From NCBI GenBank assembly GCA_025174535.1, contig JALBUN010000034.1, forward strand, positions 164,501 to 228,500: a stretch of 64,000 bases of DNA, given 5' to 3'. Below are positions 63,443-64,000 of this stretch, piece after piece; position 1 is the first letter of the stretch; every line of letters starts with the position of its first letter. The stretch comes from Cantharellus purpuraceus. Its lineage: Eukaryota > Basidiomycota > Agaricomycetes > Cantharellales > Hydnaceae. The notes under the pieces are model-generated. The model saw only the letters and a list, made by a program, of their open reading frames with translations, was not told the origin of the DNA and searched no databases. Made by a program: the position numbers and the translations under genes.

Positions 63443-64000
63443 ATGCCCCCTCGGCCTCCAAAAAAGAGACGTTCGAGACGCAAACACGTCGACGAGGACG
63501 ACGAGCAGTTTGATCTTCATATCCCGCCGTCTATGGACACGGGCGTGGCGCAGACCATGACGTCCATCGCGCAGATGGAACGCTGCATCGCCAAAATACT
63601 ATTGCTGCGTTACCAGCAGGACATTGCGCGGCTCTTTTCCACGCGGATACACAACATTGCCCTCGTGTATCTGCCTAAACTTATCCACCACTGTGTCGCG
63701 TTATCCGGCCCCGCGTGGGTCGCGAATAACGCAGATTCCGAGGATCTCAAGGACTTTTTTAGAGCCGCGTTGGCGATGGATCTCAGACAGAGCGGGGAGC
63801 GTGTCGCTACAAAGTCTGTGCTGTGGTCGTACACGGCTATACGCCATTTTGTGAGTGGAGAAGCCGACGCTTGCTTCACGGCGGTGCTGAGCCATTCGCA
63901 GGCCATTTCCCACAACATTCATATATGCGACAAGCGTGGCCTCCATTCGCTCCGTCTCCTCCCCTTCTACCCGCATCTGAAGGCTCACCTTCAATCGCTG
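63443..64000 (+). CDS. Unrecognised protein, start only (continues past the window)
   Basis: An uninterrupted frame of 186 codons runs from the ATG at 63443 to the last base. The N-terminus is strongly basic (PPRPPKKRRSRRKHVDEDDE), like a nuclear localisation signal followed by an acidic patch. The rest looks alpha-helical and soluble, for example MERCIAKILLLRYQQDIARL, NIALVYLPKLIHHCVALSG, DFFRAALAMDLRQSG and GLHSLRLLPFYPHLKAHLQS. There is no signal peptide or membrane segment. By my count about 70% of the first 60 codons end in G or C, which looks more GC-rich than the nearby DUF6533 gene. I do not recognise a family. It could be a host gene or part of a mobile element lying mostly outside the window. 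Confidence 0.6.
   Translation, partial: MPPRPPKKRRSRRKHVDEDDEQFDLHIPPSMDTGVAQTMTSIAQMERCIAKILLLRYQQDIARLFSTRIHNIALVYLPKLIHHCVALSGPAWVANNADSEDLKDFFRAALAMDLRQSGERVATKSVLWSYTAIRHFVSGEADACFTAVLSHSQAISHNIHICDKRGLHSLRLLPFYPHLKAHLQSL

Overview
The window is nuclear DNA of a filamentous basidiomycete, most likely an Agaricomycete. The evidence is gene-dense eukaryotic DNA with many short introns (about 50-75 bp, GT..AG) and several families typical of mushroom-forming fungi: DUF6533 seven-helix proteins, DUF7702 membrane proteins, PriB-like transcription factors, paired ferric reductases and pyridoxal-reductase-type aldo/keto reductases. Most single reading frames are only exon fragments. I rebuilt the gene models by eye from splice sites and family knowledge, so exon ends are inferred. 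I saw no tRNA or rRNA gene, CRISPR array or recognisable transposase.

Left part (1-12 kb): a mitochondrial ABHD11/Imo32-type hydrolase (+), an FtsJ-like methyltransferase (+), a secreted protein with an arrestin-like look (-), protein phosphatase methylesterase 1 (+), and convergent to it a clearly broken copy of the ribosome-biogenesis AAA ATPase Rix7/NVL (-).

Middle (12-35 kb): two tandem ferric reductases (-), a long gene-poor stretch (19-22.7 kb), a pyridoxal reductase (+), a DUF7702 membrane protein (+), a fungal transcription factor (-), and a formamidase split into about twenty exons (-).

Right part (36-64 kb): the four-BRCT replication/checkpoint scaffold Dpb11/Rad4 (-), divergent from Get4 (+) across a spacer with a hairpin repeat; a small acidic protein (-); a very long arrestin-like protein (-); a secreted aspartic protease with an altered second active-site motif (+); two tandem forkhead transcription factors (+); a DUF6533 seven-helix protein (+); and at the right edge the start of an unrecognised basic-N-terminus gene that runs out of the window.

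Most genes are independent housekeeping or regulatory genes with no shared pathway. The only obvious functional groupings are the two paralogue pairs (ferric reductases and forkhead factors). I did not find a convincing new multi-gene system. The best leads are the open gene at the right edge, the eroded RIX7 copy and the diverging forkhead pair.
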